In this document: positions 24,076 to 35,752 of the stretch, piece by piece
Position numbering within the stretch: the stretch's first letter is position 1
Layout of the letters: each line of letters begins with the position of its first letter
From: Acanthornis magna
Lineage: Eukaryota; Chordata; Aves; Passeriformes; Acanthizidae
Length of the DNA: 64,000 nt
Direction: 5' to 3'
Assembly (NCBI GenBank): GCA_036785705.1
Contig: JAWUZG010000084.1
Coordinates: 14,955,501 to 15,019,500, forward strand
Translations under genes and position numbers: made by a program
The notes under the pieces: generated by a model
What the model was told of the DNA's origin: nothing
What the model saw: only the letters and a program-made list of their open reading frames with translations
Databases searched by the model: none

Positions 24076-24107
24076 ATCAGTGTGACACTGATGACTCAGT
24101 GTGACAC
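24076..24107. repeat. Palindrome with overlapping direct repeat and AP-1-like site
   Basis: ATCAGTGTGACACTGAT is a perfect inverted repeat around one central base. Its core CAGTGTGACAC recurs 19 bases later at 24097-24107. A TGACTCA (AP-1 consensus) lies between them at 24092-24098. Confidence 0.6.
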
Positions 24108-26899
24108 ATACAGAATTTACAGACCTTATCCCTTCTTTCAGGCTCATTCTTATCCTTCCTCTACTCCTGTTCCACTCTGCCTGTGCTGCTCTCAGCTTTT
24201 CACGATACTATGGAATGCACTCCAGTGCCCAGCACCAACAGGATAAGATGAAGTACTCCAGTCATTTGTGCCCAGTCTAAGAAAACCATCAGAGGACAAT
24301 GAGCTGAACAAACAGCAGACAAGGTCACACCGGGGAAGCAATAGCTTTTCATGACTATCCTGCAGCTGTCCCTAGACACCCGTCCAGGGATAGTTGTCCT
24401 AATTCCTCATCTTGAATGCTGAATATTTTTAGCCCAGAGAGTCCTCTCACCTACAGTAACCTCTCCCTTTTCCCCAGCTATAAAATATGGCTAATGACAT
24501 TTTCCTCCACAGAAGATGAAAAGTTGTCTAGTGTTTTTTGCAGAGCTTACTGTGATTGGTACATGCAAGTCCTAGCAAAAAGCAGTTAAATCACTATGAA
24601 CCAGACAGAGCTAATTTCTCAGCTTCTACTTTCCTGACTACATCTTTCTGAGTGGAGCCTTGCATATGGCTACATCCCCTGGTAAGCCTTCAGTTGCTTT
24701 GGTGGAGTATGAAGCTGTATCTGTAAGCCAAAAACTGCAATTCAGTCTAACAGTGTCACCTAATCAGGAAAGTCAGTCTATCCTCAGAGATGAGGATAAG
24801 TAAAAAGTCAAATGACCCAAAAGACCTCCACAGCAATTCTCTCACTAGTTTTTACCTCTTTAGTCCAACAGAAAGCTCTGCTGCTTCCATCTGTTTCCCT
24901 AGAGAAACCCTAAGCTTTTAACCAGTAACCCAGGATGAATGTTTCCTACTGAAACGGCAGGTTTTAACACTTGCCTTCAGGCCCTTCCTTCCCTAGGGAG
25001 AAAGGGTGACAGTGACCTGATTTAGTGAAGTACAGAGCATCTGTGGTTCCCATTGATCATAGTGTCTGGAAATCAATCCTGCTGCATCTGGTCTATGGGG
25101 AAACATGAAGACTGCAGGTCAATTCCTCCTCTTTCTTCTTAAGAAAGTGTTGCTCAAATGAAATACCCTTTGTTCATTTACCCTCGGTTACCCTTAATTA
25201 AGCAGGACCCAAGGAAACAGAAATCCTGCTCAGAAGAGTTCCTCAAAAGTGTTTCATCTTCTTCTGTGGCTCGCTCAGTTCCCTCTGTAAAAGGCAAGGA
25301 TTAATGAGTGTGCCCAGCAACCACATTAGGATTCAACGAGTACAGCAGGATCTGCTGTGGCGAAAATGATAATGCTCCTTCCCACAGCAAGAAACAGGCC
25401 CTTGTGCTGCCATTGGCTCCTGCCTCAAAAACAACCTGAGACAAAGCTGCTAGAAATCTTCAGAGGGTTTTACAGGGGGCTTGGACCACCTCAAAGAAAG
25501 TTTCCCTTTCGTCCTGAAGGGCTTTTGAGTTTTCGATGCCTTTAACAAAGGAAAGCCAAAGAACTGGTGCAAAGAGATACTTGTACGCATGGCATACTAA
25601 ACACGCTTCTCTGTTTGCCGTGGTACAGCCTGAACTCTCTGAACACTGGCGCCAAGGAAGTAGGTTTGGCCAGCAAAGCAGGTGGTCCAGAGACTAAAGA
25701 GGAGCCATTCAGTGACCCTCTCCAAAGGAACATTCTCAGGTTTGCTTCCACCCGTCCCTGCACGAAGCACCTTTGCGATCACATCGAATCTGTGCTCTTA
25801 ACCCTCCAGCCCTTCTAGCAGAAGTTAGGCTGACTCCCCAGACCAACAGTTCAATCATATGTTGATCAAAAGGAGTCTTTTCTCTTCCTATTCTAAATCT
25901 GCGGGAGACCTGGAAAGCTCTCAAAAATAATTTACATCATAAACACAAATGCTGGCAAATTCTGCCTCATTTACAAAAAAATAAACTGCTTTGGCAGAGT
26001 ATCAACATCCTTGTTCCGTTCCTGTTCCCGAAAAAAAGGCAGCTTTCAGGGACACAGTAAGATTTCCTCCAAGGCTTGTTACTAACAGAGAATAAAAAAA
26101 TTCAGGAGACCTCTGAGTTGTAGCCCACAGAGACCCGTGGGTCGATGGAGGGAGAGGTCCTGAGATGACCTCTTGTAAGAACTCATTATCTTCTGATTGA
26201 GTGCTACATATTAGATGTAAGGCTCCTTCAAAGGTTAAGATGACTGAACAGAGGAGAAACAGAGTAGAAAGGTTACTGCTATTCAGAAATGGGCTGATAT
26301 GGGAAGGCAGCTGTCACTTGTCACAACTTTGCGTCCTGTTAGTTGTTGGTCACCAGTATTATTTGAAACACTAATGTTCACAAGTCTCAAAAACCACAAG
26401 TACTGTTTTCTGGCACAGGGTCCACATTTGGACAGCTGTTAGAAAACACCACTTTCTCCCCTGCTTTGATGGAACATATGCCTTCAAGTGACATTACAAC
26501 TGGGGGTTGGCAAAAGCTGTTGGCATGCAGGGTACAGAGGAGAGTGTTCCTCAGGGTTGCTTTCCTTCTGGTTTTAGAGCTTAATGTGCCTTTTAGATAG
26601 AAGAAGTCCCATTAGGAAATGTCCTAGCACGCAATTAAATCTAGTCCACATGTTTATTTCCTAATAACACTCCTCTAGCCTACCCTTTTTACCAAAAGAT
26701 CTGGTGTCCTTTGCTGGGTTTTCAGCCATGCCCATGCCTCCAGTTATGCCAGTGTGCTGTAAAGCAGAGGGACCCACAGGTTATCCCATGGCACTTCTTT
26801 CTTGCCACGGCTCTCCATCATCACTACTTTTGCTGGCAATTCCCAGAAATCTCTCCTGGGGCCTCACCCTGGGCTGGTGAATGCACTCAGCCGCTTGAG

Positions 26900-27500
26900 T
26901 GCTGCGCCGGGGCCAGGCCTCACTGCTCCCCCCGAGGTACCCGACCCTGCCACACAGTTCCCCCAGCCCCGGACAGTGCTGAACACATTGATCCTGCCCG
27001 CAGGACGCTCCGCATCCCCGCACTGCCCTCCTCCCGCGGGATGGCAGGGGCCTCACGGCGCGGCCTCCTCCGGGGCCTCCGGCCGCCACCTACCGCCCGA
27101 GCGGCGCTGCTGCCGCCGGGGCCGCGGGCGGCCGGGGCAGGGCCGGGGGTGGGCGGTGAGCCCGGGGCAGGGCCGGGGGTGGGCAGGGGCCCGGGGCGCT
27201 GCCTCAGCACGGCCCGGCAGCGCAGGCATCCGAGCCCGCTCGCTCTCCCGCTCGGCAGCTCGCCCCCCCGCCGGCCCCGGCTCCGGGAGCCGCAGCGCCG
27301 CGGCAGCGCCCGCCGGCCCCGCCAGAGGGAGACAGAGCCCGGCGCTCTCTCCGCTCCGCTCCGCTCCGCCGAGCGCCGCCCCGCCGGGAGCTGCCCGGGA
27401 GGCCGCTCCGTGCCCCGGCAGCCCTGCCCGGGACAGTGTAGGACGAAGTAGGCAGATTTCATCCCGCGATTACTGTGGTGGCGCTGCCTTGTGTTTCTGG
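26900..27500. promoter_or_regulatory. CpG island inside PAMR1 intron 3
   Basis: The stretch is very rich in G and C and dense in CpG, in sharp contrast to the AT-rich DNA around it; the densest part is about 27000-27440. It contains GC-box-like runs (GGGGTGGGCGG), a 30-bp-period tandem duplication at 27131-27184 and a short GCTCC tandem at about 27350-27370. CpG islands in vertebrates usually mark promoters. The PAMR1 signal-peptide exon lacks one, so this could be an alternative or antisense promoter; that is inference. Candidate splice donors are visible on the minus strand (GGGCG then GTAGGT near 27095) and on the plus strand (GTGCAG then GTACCA near 27573). Open frames of about 250 codons on both strands are explained by base composition. 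Confidence 0.7.
27131..27184. repeat. GC-rich tandem duplication (period 30)
   Basis: Two copies of a 24-base unit, GCCGGGGCAGGGCC followed by GGGGGTGGGC, begin at 27131 and 27161 and differ only at the first base. They sit in the middle of the CpG island and carry GC-box-like cores. Confidence 0.85.
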
Positions 27501-29264
27501 GATTAGTTGGCCCTCTGCCGCTGGCGAGGCACCCCGGGCTGGCGGCAGAGTTTCCGCTGTGATGCCGTGTGCAGGTACCAAGGCGATGTGCCTCCTCCTT
27601 TGCTCTCCCAGCTGTGATGTGTGAGCACAACCGCGGCTCCAGCAGCCAGTGCCTGCTGGCGTTCCAAGGACGCTCGCTGGCCACCCTTCAGGCCCAAACC
27701 ACATCGCTGTGAGCCCGCAGTCCAGCATCCACCATGGTTATAGGCTGCTTCCCACACATGCAGTCTCTGGCCTGCTATCCAGGCCAAAATTGAGATAGCC
27801 ATGAGAGCCACTAAAGGGGAGCTCAGGATGTGCTGGAGTCACAACTATCCTCTGCATTCCCGCTTTAAGAGCTGAAGGGACAACAACAGCACTACCTGAC
27901 CTTCCCACCCTACCTCTCAAGGACCACAAAACCACGTGAAGGAGACCACGGCCTCGGTGTCACACTGCTTCCCTCAAAAGAGCGAGTAGTGAGAAAAACA
28001 CTACAAGACAAAACTGTCCAAAATTTCAGTACTGCAAAAATGTCCAAATAGACCTCTGTGTGAAGGTATATTTGCTTCAATACAAGTGGGAAAAATAGAC
28101 CTAAATAGACTGTGGGCAACCAATATACTCAAGCAGGTGGAGAAAAACTTAGATGAGTTAATGACTCTTTCTTGGCTCTGCTTTTATAAAAAATGCCAGG
28201 GAAGCTCTAGCACTGACGTAGAGCCAATGGGACTTTAAAGTGCTCTCAGAAATCTCACTGTAAACGGCAAGGGACTCAGTTTATCAACTTCCAAAGCCTC
28301 AAGGCTGAGTTAGCTCTGTTGCTGAAACATGTTGATTCACCATATTCTGCTGTTCGAAGCAATGATTTTATTTTATATGCCTTCACCTCCTGAACAGTCA
28401 TGGGCAATGTTGTGAAAGCAAGTTAAATTGCTGCTTTAAAATCAGTGACTAAGAGGACACAAGCCTAAGGTATATAGCACAATGGACAGAATGGAGGAGG
28501 GAAAGTAGACTCTGCTTTCATCCCTTCCAGTGAAATATGAACAAAGAGACAGTAAAAAAAAAATTTAAAGAGAGCTACACCTTCACTGGTGGGAAATTGG
28601 TAAAGGAAATACCAGTCTTAAACACTATCTAATTCATTATTGAAAGACAGAATTGGGATTAACAGCGTAGCAAAACTTAAAAGCAGGAGCTTTTGTACAC
28701 TGCCAGGAATACAACTTTTAGATATTGCAACCAGGGCTTGAAGCGCTCCTGGTCATGACAGAGTCAGAAGTTGCAAGATACTGTTTTCTAGAGGCACCTT
28801 GGAGTGTGTTGAAGATGACACAGGGAGGAGACACTGAGACTTCCTTGGGGCTGGCAGGGGTTGAAGGAGGACAGAGGGTAAGCTCTTTGATAAAGCTGTT
28901 GCCTTTATAAATGTTTATGCTTATGCTCTGGGGTTATAATGAAATGTGTCCAAGAAATGCAGATTACAGAAGATTTCCGGAGTCATGGTTGTCAAAAGTT
29001 TTAAAATAAACCAAACCAAAACAGACATTTTGTAGGGTTGTAACCCACCATGACATAGAGCCTAGTCCAATTCCTCTCAGACAAGCACTGGGAGACCAGT
29101 TTTCCTCATTGTAGATCTGCTGCCTGGTTGTGTTTGCCTTCTCCTGCTTGTGCCCTTTGCAAGAGTCACTGTACAGGATTAGCTGGAAAGGCACAGCATG
29201 GCCCTGGCTCTGTCCCACCACTCCCTGTCCCTGACATCCCTCCCTGCCCATAGAGGACACTTAC

Positions 29265-29393
29265 TCATGCAGTCCCCTCCATACCAGCCAGCTCTGCACT
29301 CTGCACAGTAGATTCCCTTGATGTAGAAGTCATCAAGTGTCCCTCCCCAGGAGCCATTGCGACAGGACTTGCAGTTCTCAAAGATGGTGCAGC
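29265..29393 (-). CDS. PAMR1: PAMR1 coding exon 3 (EGF-like module)
   Basis: The exon is 129 nt and phase 1-1, encoding about residues 84-126. The acceptor is TTTTTAG before GCTGCACC, and the donor is GTAAGT after GACTGCATGA. The peptide starts [16 protein letters not shown], passes through a [10 protein letters not shown] segment and ends [13 protein letters not shown]. It has six cysteines with the GWYGGDC ending typical of EGF- or laminin-type EGF-like repeats. The next residue, Arg, is made from A here plus GG of exon 4, giving the family sequence CMRCGQVL. The exon lies 745 nt below exon 2 and 5.8 kb above exon 4. Intron 3 contains the CpG island described separately, so any transcript started there would lack this exon and the signal peptide. 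Confidence 0.93.
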   Translation of the reverse strand, partial: AAPSLRTASPVAMAPGEGHLMTSTSRESTVQSAELAGMEGTA

Positions 29394-30138
29394 CTAAAAA
29401 GAGAGCCACTGTGTTAGATGAGAGCCAAGGTGGATTGTCGTGCAGGAAAGAGGAGCAGCCTCTCTGTCTTTTCCACAGAAAATGCCAATGACGTTAATGA
29501 TTGCTGTGGTGCTGACAGCTTCCCCGCTGGAACCATACCCAACCTCCACGCCCTAGGCAGCTCAGACTCTGAGATTTGGAACCAAACTCCTGGTCTGACT
29601 TGCCCAAACCTCTAAATCTCATTGCTCCAACTGCAAACATCTCTCTCAGGAGTCTGTGTGTGCTAGTGCCACTTGGGCCCAGTCCAAATGATTCTGGTGA
29701 CTTCTAAGCTGGTCCTAGCTCCTCCTGTTCTCACCTTTCACTTTTCTTTTTCCTCCTTGCTAGTGGGACTTCCAAGTTGTCTCTCCTTTCTTGCTTTGGG
29801 GATGCAAATCATCCCAGAGCACCACCAAAACACTCTTGGTGTGAAGCCAGCTATAGTGTCACCCTTTGGCAGCTCCCAAGCCTGCCCAAGGTATCCTGAG
29901 GACAACACTGCCAGTAGAAAGTGTGTTGGGTTTTTTTGGGCAGCGATGTTACCTGCTTTGGGGGAACCTTGCCAAGTGTCTTGCTGCTGTCAGCAGAGGG
30001 GCAGATGAAGTTCCTGAGGAAATGCAAGACAATCCCATGCCTCAGTGAGATGTGCCTGCTCACCACTGCCCTACCCAGCATCTGCCATGATGCCTTGGCC
30101 AAAGATTTGTTGTGAACACAGTACTGCCATAAACATAC
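29394..30138 (-). other. PAMR1: PAMR1 intron 2
   Basis: A short 745-nt intron with donor GTATGT and acceptor TTTTTAG. Nothing else was recognised in it. Confidence 0.88.
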
Positions 30139-30315
30139 CTGGGTGGATTAAACAGGAGTCACACTCATTCTCCTCATTCCTGCAGCAGGGAATGGTGTAG
30201 CCCACTTTTTCTTTCTGTCCTGGGCAGACGCACTCGATTTGGTCATATTCACAGCATTCCCGACACATGATATTCCACTCGGCTCCTGGGCAGTTTTCAT
30301 TGATCACTGTGTACT
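30139..30315 (-). CDS. PAMR1: PAMR1 coding exon 2 (cysteine-rich N-terminal module)
   Basis: The exon is 177 nt and phase 1-1, encoding about residues 25-84. It starts after the acceptor TTCTCTGCAG and ends CCACCCAG before the donor GTATGTTT. The peptide begins [15 protein letters not shown] and contains ten cysteines, including CRECCEYD and [14 protein letters not shown]. This strongly matches the mature N-terminus of vertebrate PAMR1. The ten cysteines are probably all disulfide-bonded in an extracellular module; the module has no catalytic residues that I recognise. Glycine 84 is split, with G here and GC in exon 3. The intron separating it from exon 3 is only 745 nt, against 5-9 kb for the other complete introns. 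Identification rests on recognised sequence similarity and on the exact phase match with both neighbours. Confidence 0.93.
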
Positions 30316-31861
30316 CTGCAGAGAACAGAGAGGAGGACACACGGAAATAATCCATTGTGTGATGAGGACTGGCAGGATCTGTTATCCAGTGATTTGTCAG
30401 ATCATGGATGGCATGAGGCTGGCCAAGGTCTCCAGCCCAGAAAAACCCAAACTACGTGGTGACACGTGCCTGAAATGTCAGTGTGGTTTGGGTGTCTAAA
30501 GAACAAGCAGGAGTTTTGCAGTGCCAGCCAGAGGAGGCAAACAGACCAGAGGGAAGGAATATGTTCACTTTCTGTGCAAGGCCTTCCCACTTCTGTGGTG
30601 AGAAAAATAGCTTTAAAAAACCACAGAGGATGACATCACATGAGAAAGTTTCTTCAGATTGCAGGACTGATTTACAACATTATATAATACAGATTATTTA
30701 AGCTATGATGGCATGTTTTGGTTGTATTTCTGCTTGTGAATTTGCTATTCTTGAAAACTACAGGGTCCACCAAGAAAGGCCACTTTTAAAGTTGGGTTTT
30801 AACTCGTTTCACGCCCTATTTTCACCCAGAAACATGTTGTTGCATTTGACCTCACTGCCAAAGGAAACAACGGTTTTCGTTATTTTCAAAGGTTCATTTT
30901 GTCTGGCATTTCTAATATGGTAACATCTCTCTATTATTTAGCATAACCTCATATGAAATTTAAGCTATGCTGGAAGTACCCTTTTAAGAAACAACCTCAG
31001 ACTGTGACTCTAGACTGCCACAGTAAGTGCAGATCCTGTCTTTCCCCACCAGTGTGCTGTCTAAATTCTACAAAGAGAGATCTGAGGAGTGCACAGTGCT
31101 GTCAGCGTGCCTTCTAACCAGCTGACAGCCCTGATGACTGCTTTCATGGAGTTTGATAGTAAAAAGAGAGAGCAGACTAGAAAGATGAAACATGAAGGAA
31201 ACTTAATGAGACTCTCTTTTTTCCTTTCTATCCTCCTCTTTTTTTTCCTTTTTTTTAAGTTGTGGTTAGGTAACAACCCTTTTCCTTGTGTATTAAACTC
31301 TGAGTAACAGGGTTGCTTTGTCATTGCAACAAGCCGTACATCTGTAAGGTGGAGCAGTCCCATCCATGCCTGTACCTGTCTCCCTTCTCACACAACTGTT
31401 TTTTGTTTCATTGTCCCTGATAACCTAATTACTGTGCCTGCTGGAGCTCCCTACCACTGAGCCTTGCTGCTCTGTCTCACTTGACTCTCCATGACCTCAT
31501 GAAGCCTGGTTCCCAGAAGCTTATCTTCTTCCCTAATGATTTTTACTGACTCCATAAAAAAAGGACCACCGAACTGTTTTTTTATTTTTTCCCCCCTTTG
31601 GCTGGGAAATGAAATGCAGCCCTTTGTGCTCCTCAGAGCTGAGCCTTCCCTTGTGCCTGGTGTACTGACCAGGGAGAGTCTGCCGCTGCTCTAAGTTTAG
31701 GAATGAGGCTGCTGTTTGTGCTGAAACATTTCCATCCCCCCTCTCTGCCCCTGTAATAATTACAAAAAGAAAAAAAACTGCTTCTATCATTCAATAAGGT
31801 TCTGTAATTTTTTATTCCAGTAGTGGAACCTTGCATCGAAATAACCTTAATGTTCAGCAGT

Positions 31862-32045
31862 TATTAAGCCTTTTGCCTGTAGATCTTGACATGCTTTACA
31901 AAGTCCTCTTTCCAGATGGGAAAATGAAGCACAAGGGAGGTGAAGTGACTTTGCTCAAGGTCCCAGAGAAAAACAATAGCAGAGTCAGGAATTAAACTCA
32001 TGCCTTTTAATTCCCAGAATGGCAGTCCATCAACCTGGCCAAGCT
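31862..32045 (+). repeat. MIR-like (ancient amniote SINE) fragment
   Basis: The segments TGCTTTACAAAGTCCTC, CAGATGGGAAAATGAAGCAC, GAAGTGACTTTGCTCAAGGT and CAGAGTCAGGAATTAAACTC follow the order of an amniote MIR family. This is the best preserved of the MIR-like pieces here. Confidence 0.6.
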
Positions 32046-32479
32046 GGGACTTCTTAACCTATGGCTATTATTCTCTTTTAATTAAGCCCTTTATCTATGA
32101 ATTGTATCTGATTCAGATTCCAGAGAAAATTAATTACATGCATCTAATTATCTCAGTAGAACTGACACTCAGTTGATACATCTCACCATACAAGACAGAC
32201 AATAGCTGTGTCTCTGGTGTATGGGCTGGGGGTCTCACTCCTTGCTGAAGCAGTACTCTCCAAAGTCTGAGTAATAAATAACTACCCAACACTCAAAGCT
32301 TTTGTAAAGCTTCCTTCAAATTCTCATCTTCTCTAACTCAAGCTAGAAATCTAATTTATCTCAGAATTGCTAAAGCCTATTAATAAAGGAGCTATATTAT
32401 CCAAGAGAAATTGCTGTTTGTAAAATCATCCAAATATTCACAGGGAAAGTTACACTGGGTGGCAAAGGAATCTTTGCAG

Positions 32480-32602
32480 AAACTCAAACCCTGGCAAGAT
32501 AAGGCCGTGAGCAACACAACTTCCGAGTTAGCACCAAGGGATGGGCTGGACCATGTGCCTCCAGAGGTCCCTTTCAACCGAAATTACTCTGTTCTTCCCT
32601 AA
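32480..32602 (+). mobile_element. CR1 LINE 3' end (degraded)
   Basis: The string GATGGGCTGGACCATGTG, then CTCCAGAGGTCCCTTTCAAC and ATTACTCTGTTCTT, matches the terminal CR1 sequence. The 5' boundary is indistinct. Confidence 0.65.
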
Positions 32603-35600
32603 AATGTTACACATGTATTTGTATGTGCGCAGAGAGTGTGAATGTGTGCATCTGCATATTTATTTTTATATGTAGAACTTGTGTACACAGCAGAGCCAAA
32701 AAGCAGAGGCCACACTTATTTTTGGTGGATCAAATGTGTTTATTTGTAGAATAAGTTAACCTTGAGGTAGTATTTAGTGTTAAGATGGGAGCGGCAGATA
32801 TTGGCGCTTAAGGAATTGTAAAAATATACTTGCTGCCACCTAGAAATGCTGTTTGCTCACTTCTTGCCTTTGTCTCAACATAGACAATGAAAATAGACTA
32901 TCTTTTGATTTACTGACAATTTAATTCCCTTTCAATTTCTCAGGTACTACAGTTTGGGTAACAAATATAGCCTTGACAAGGAAATATGTGTATTTGAGAA
33001 TTTTTTAAGTGGTCTTTCTAGGATTTTCTTCACAGAAATCATAGAATCTATTATTTTGACATTCTGTAGAAACTATTCTTTAAAGAAGTTTGATTGAAGA
33101 CTTTATGCACCCCCTTAAAAATGGCAGGATCCCTTTTGTTTTATCTCTGGGCTATTGAAAAAATGGCAAATAAAACCGTTGCCTTGGAAGTTTAATAGGA
33201 ATATGCACAGAGCCACTTAAGTGTGTAATCAATGTTTGTTTGTGTGGCTGAGCTCAGCCTGTGCTCCAGGGAGGCAGAGGCATAACTCTGCTCCCCCTTG
33301 GGTGTTTGGGGATGGGTAACCACTAGCAGCTTCCCCACACACACTTGGCCATTATTACCCCAAAACAGAAGAGAATGAGGCACAGAAAAGTGGGGGAAGA
33401 TTTATTGACTGAGTAAAATACTGAAAGCAAGGCCTTGGCCAGCTGTGGCAGAGATAATTGTGGGGTGTTTTGTGAGATTTACTTTGATAGTCTTCCAAAG
33501 CAGGCAGTCTGGCTTGCAGGCAGTGACTGTGTCTTTGATTTTGGGACAAGCAGGAAGAAGCTGCTTGACAACCCATGCAAAATATTTAGCTGCAAAGAAC
33601 AAACAAGACTCTGGACAGGCAAATAAACAGTGGATTAATTTATGAGATTTTAATGATGGAAGAAAAACCCATTAAATCCAGGCATAAACAGCTCACGTGG
33701 AAGCAACTCAAGACCATGGAAACCAAGCAAGAAATGCCTGTGTTGGTAAAGCACGCAAACGTCCAGAGCATGTGCTGGAGGGAAGACCTGCTTGGCTCAG
33801 GAGCCTGGCAGAGCCCAACACAACACTTCACCTGGTGCTTTGAGTCCAGCCTGTGAAGGGCTGGGAGGTGGGACATCAACATTTTCAGGTTCAGACAGCA
33901 ACACTTCCATGCTTGCCACTGACATCTGCACCTAGCAAGACCTCCTCATCCCTACAGCACATCAGATCCCAGATGCTGTCAGTGACGGATTTTGTAGGAC
34001 AGCAGTAGGAGGCGATGCTCCCAAGCAATCTCCTCCTTCTTGGCAGTGTCTGTCCAACAATTCACCACAGTGATGTTGCTGCCTCCCGTCATCCCCAGGG
34101 CTGAGATCAGGCTTAAAGCTTTGGTGATTCAGGAACAGATTCACGAGCACATTGCTGCCTCAGGGACAGGTCAGGCAGCTCATCATGGTAAAATGTCAGC
34201 TTCAGCTGACTAATCTTTTGCCATAGTGAATTTGTACATCATAAATACCTCACTAGATAGAAAGGGATTTCTGCTCCAAAGATCTGAGAGCTGGGAAAAC
34301 TGTATAGCTAAGAACTAAGGTGAATTGAAGCAAGCCCAATTATACCAATTATCTCTTGTGTCTTCCACTTCTTTGGAAGAATGAGGATTTTTTAGAGTAA
34401 AGTCACTTTAAGCTGATGTAAGCCCATGGTGCTGCTGAGATGGGACATGTTTCTCCCTTCTCTCCCTGACATCCTGTTCCCACTCGCCATATTTGAGCTG
34501 TCAGTAGCTGCTGTGTGGAGGGATCAGAAAACTGATTGAGCAAAAAACCATTTTGCCATATCTGTCCTTGGGGGGAACTACCTATCCTACAAGTCCATTC
34601 TTTTATCCTGCAAAGGTTCTTCTTCCATGTCTCAATTTACCCATCAGCACACTGGTAAACACTTCTTAAGCTCAAAGAAATATTATTTCAAATTGCTTTG
34701 AAAAGTGCCATTTGCAGTAACAATGCAGTGTAAGTAAGAGCAAATACAAACAGATACATCTCTAGAATTTGAGTCCATAGAGGATGACTTTTTCCAAGTG
34801 ATTATTTAACCAGTTCATGTTCCACAGATGAGAATATGTCCCTTAGTATTTGATTTCATCTTAACTTTTCAGCATGCTGCTCAACAACAACTACCATCCT
34901 CTGCTGAAGAAACAAGCATTTCAATTTGAAGGAGCAATTTCTTAAGGCTATTAGTAGGGAATGTTTGGTCATGTAATAGTTCTGAAAGGACACTTTCTCA
35001 TTAAAGAAAGAAAGGCTTCAACAGAGGTGAAACCTGGTAGTGGCTTACACTTTCTTTAGGTCTGTGTCATTTTTCTGCTCTTTTCTTATTTGGTTCTAGT
35101 GCCATTGTACGTGGCACTAGATGGATGTGGAAGCTGGGCCTCACCCCGCAGGGATCAGGTGTGTGGACATTTACAACAGGAAATGCTCTGAGCACAACAC
35201 TGGGTGAAACCGTGGCTCCAGTGTGATGAAAAGTAAAATTCTCCATTTTGATTTCAGTAAGGCCAAGAGGAAGAGACCTTAGAAGGGAACAGGGATATTC
35301 CCTTTAAGAGGCTTTTACTGGGGCTCTTGGAAAATGATGTACCCCAAACCACTAATAACAAAGGAAAGTGCAGGTCTTTATTGTTAACCTTTTTGCCTCA
35401 GATAAACTACTGTGCAAATTATGTCTATTTGTCTATTTGATGTGTTAAGAGGATGAAAGGGACAATGCTGTCTCTAAAACCATTTGCTTCTCTTTGGAAA
35501 TTATGTACCTATTACTCTTTTCAGCAGCTGGGCTAATTAAAAGAGGACCTAAAATATATCCCTGTTTTAGTTTTACTCAGTGTGCTTACTTTATGGTAAG

Positions 35601-35735
35601 CCAGATCTTTTCACAGACCTTTGCTGAATAATTAGGCTGCTGCTCCTACAGAGTCAGTTAACATCCTTTTCTGCCAGTAGCGTATGCTTTCACACAGTGG
35701 CAAGTGGGGAGAGGCAGAAAGAGAGGATTTCTATT

Positions 35736-35752
35736 AAAAAAAAAAAAAAAAA
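35736..35752 (+). repeat. Poly-A run
   Basis: Seventeen consecutive A residues in intron 1. Confidence 0.9.

Larger units (their letters stand above)
23453..29264 (-). other. PAMR1: PAMR1 intron 3
   Basis: A 5812-nt intron between exons 3 and 4. Its standout content is the CpG island at about 26.9-27.5 kb. A small palindrome with an AP-1-like site lies at 24.08 kb. The other sequence is ordinary mixed-composition DNA. Confidence 0.85.

Noticed and set aside
26711..27684. Open frames of 246, 234 and 254 codons on both strands over the CpG island
   Set aside because: They overlap on both strands in a region where GC-rich composition removes stop codons. The peptides are Pro/Arg/Ala/Gly-rich with no domain, and no exon structure supports them.
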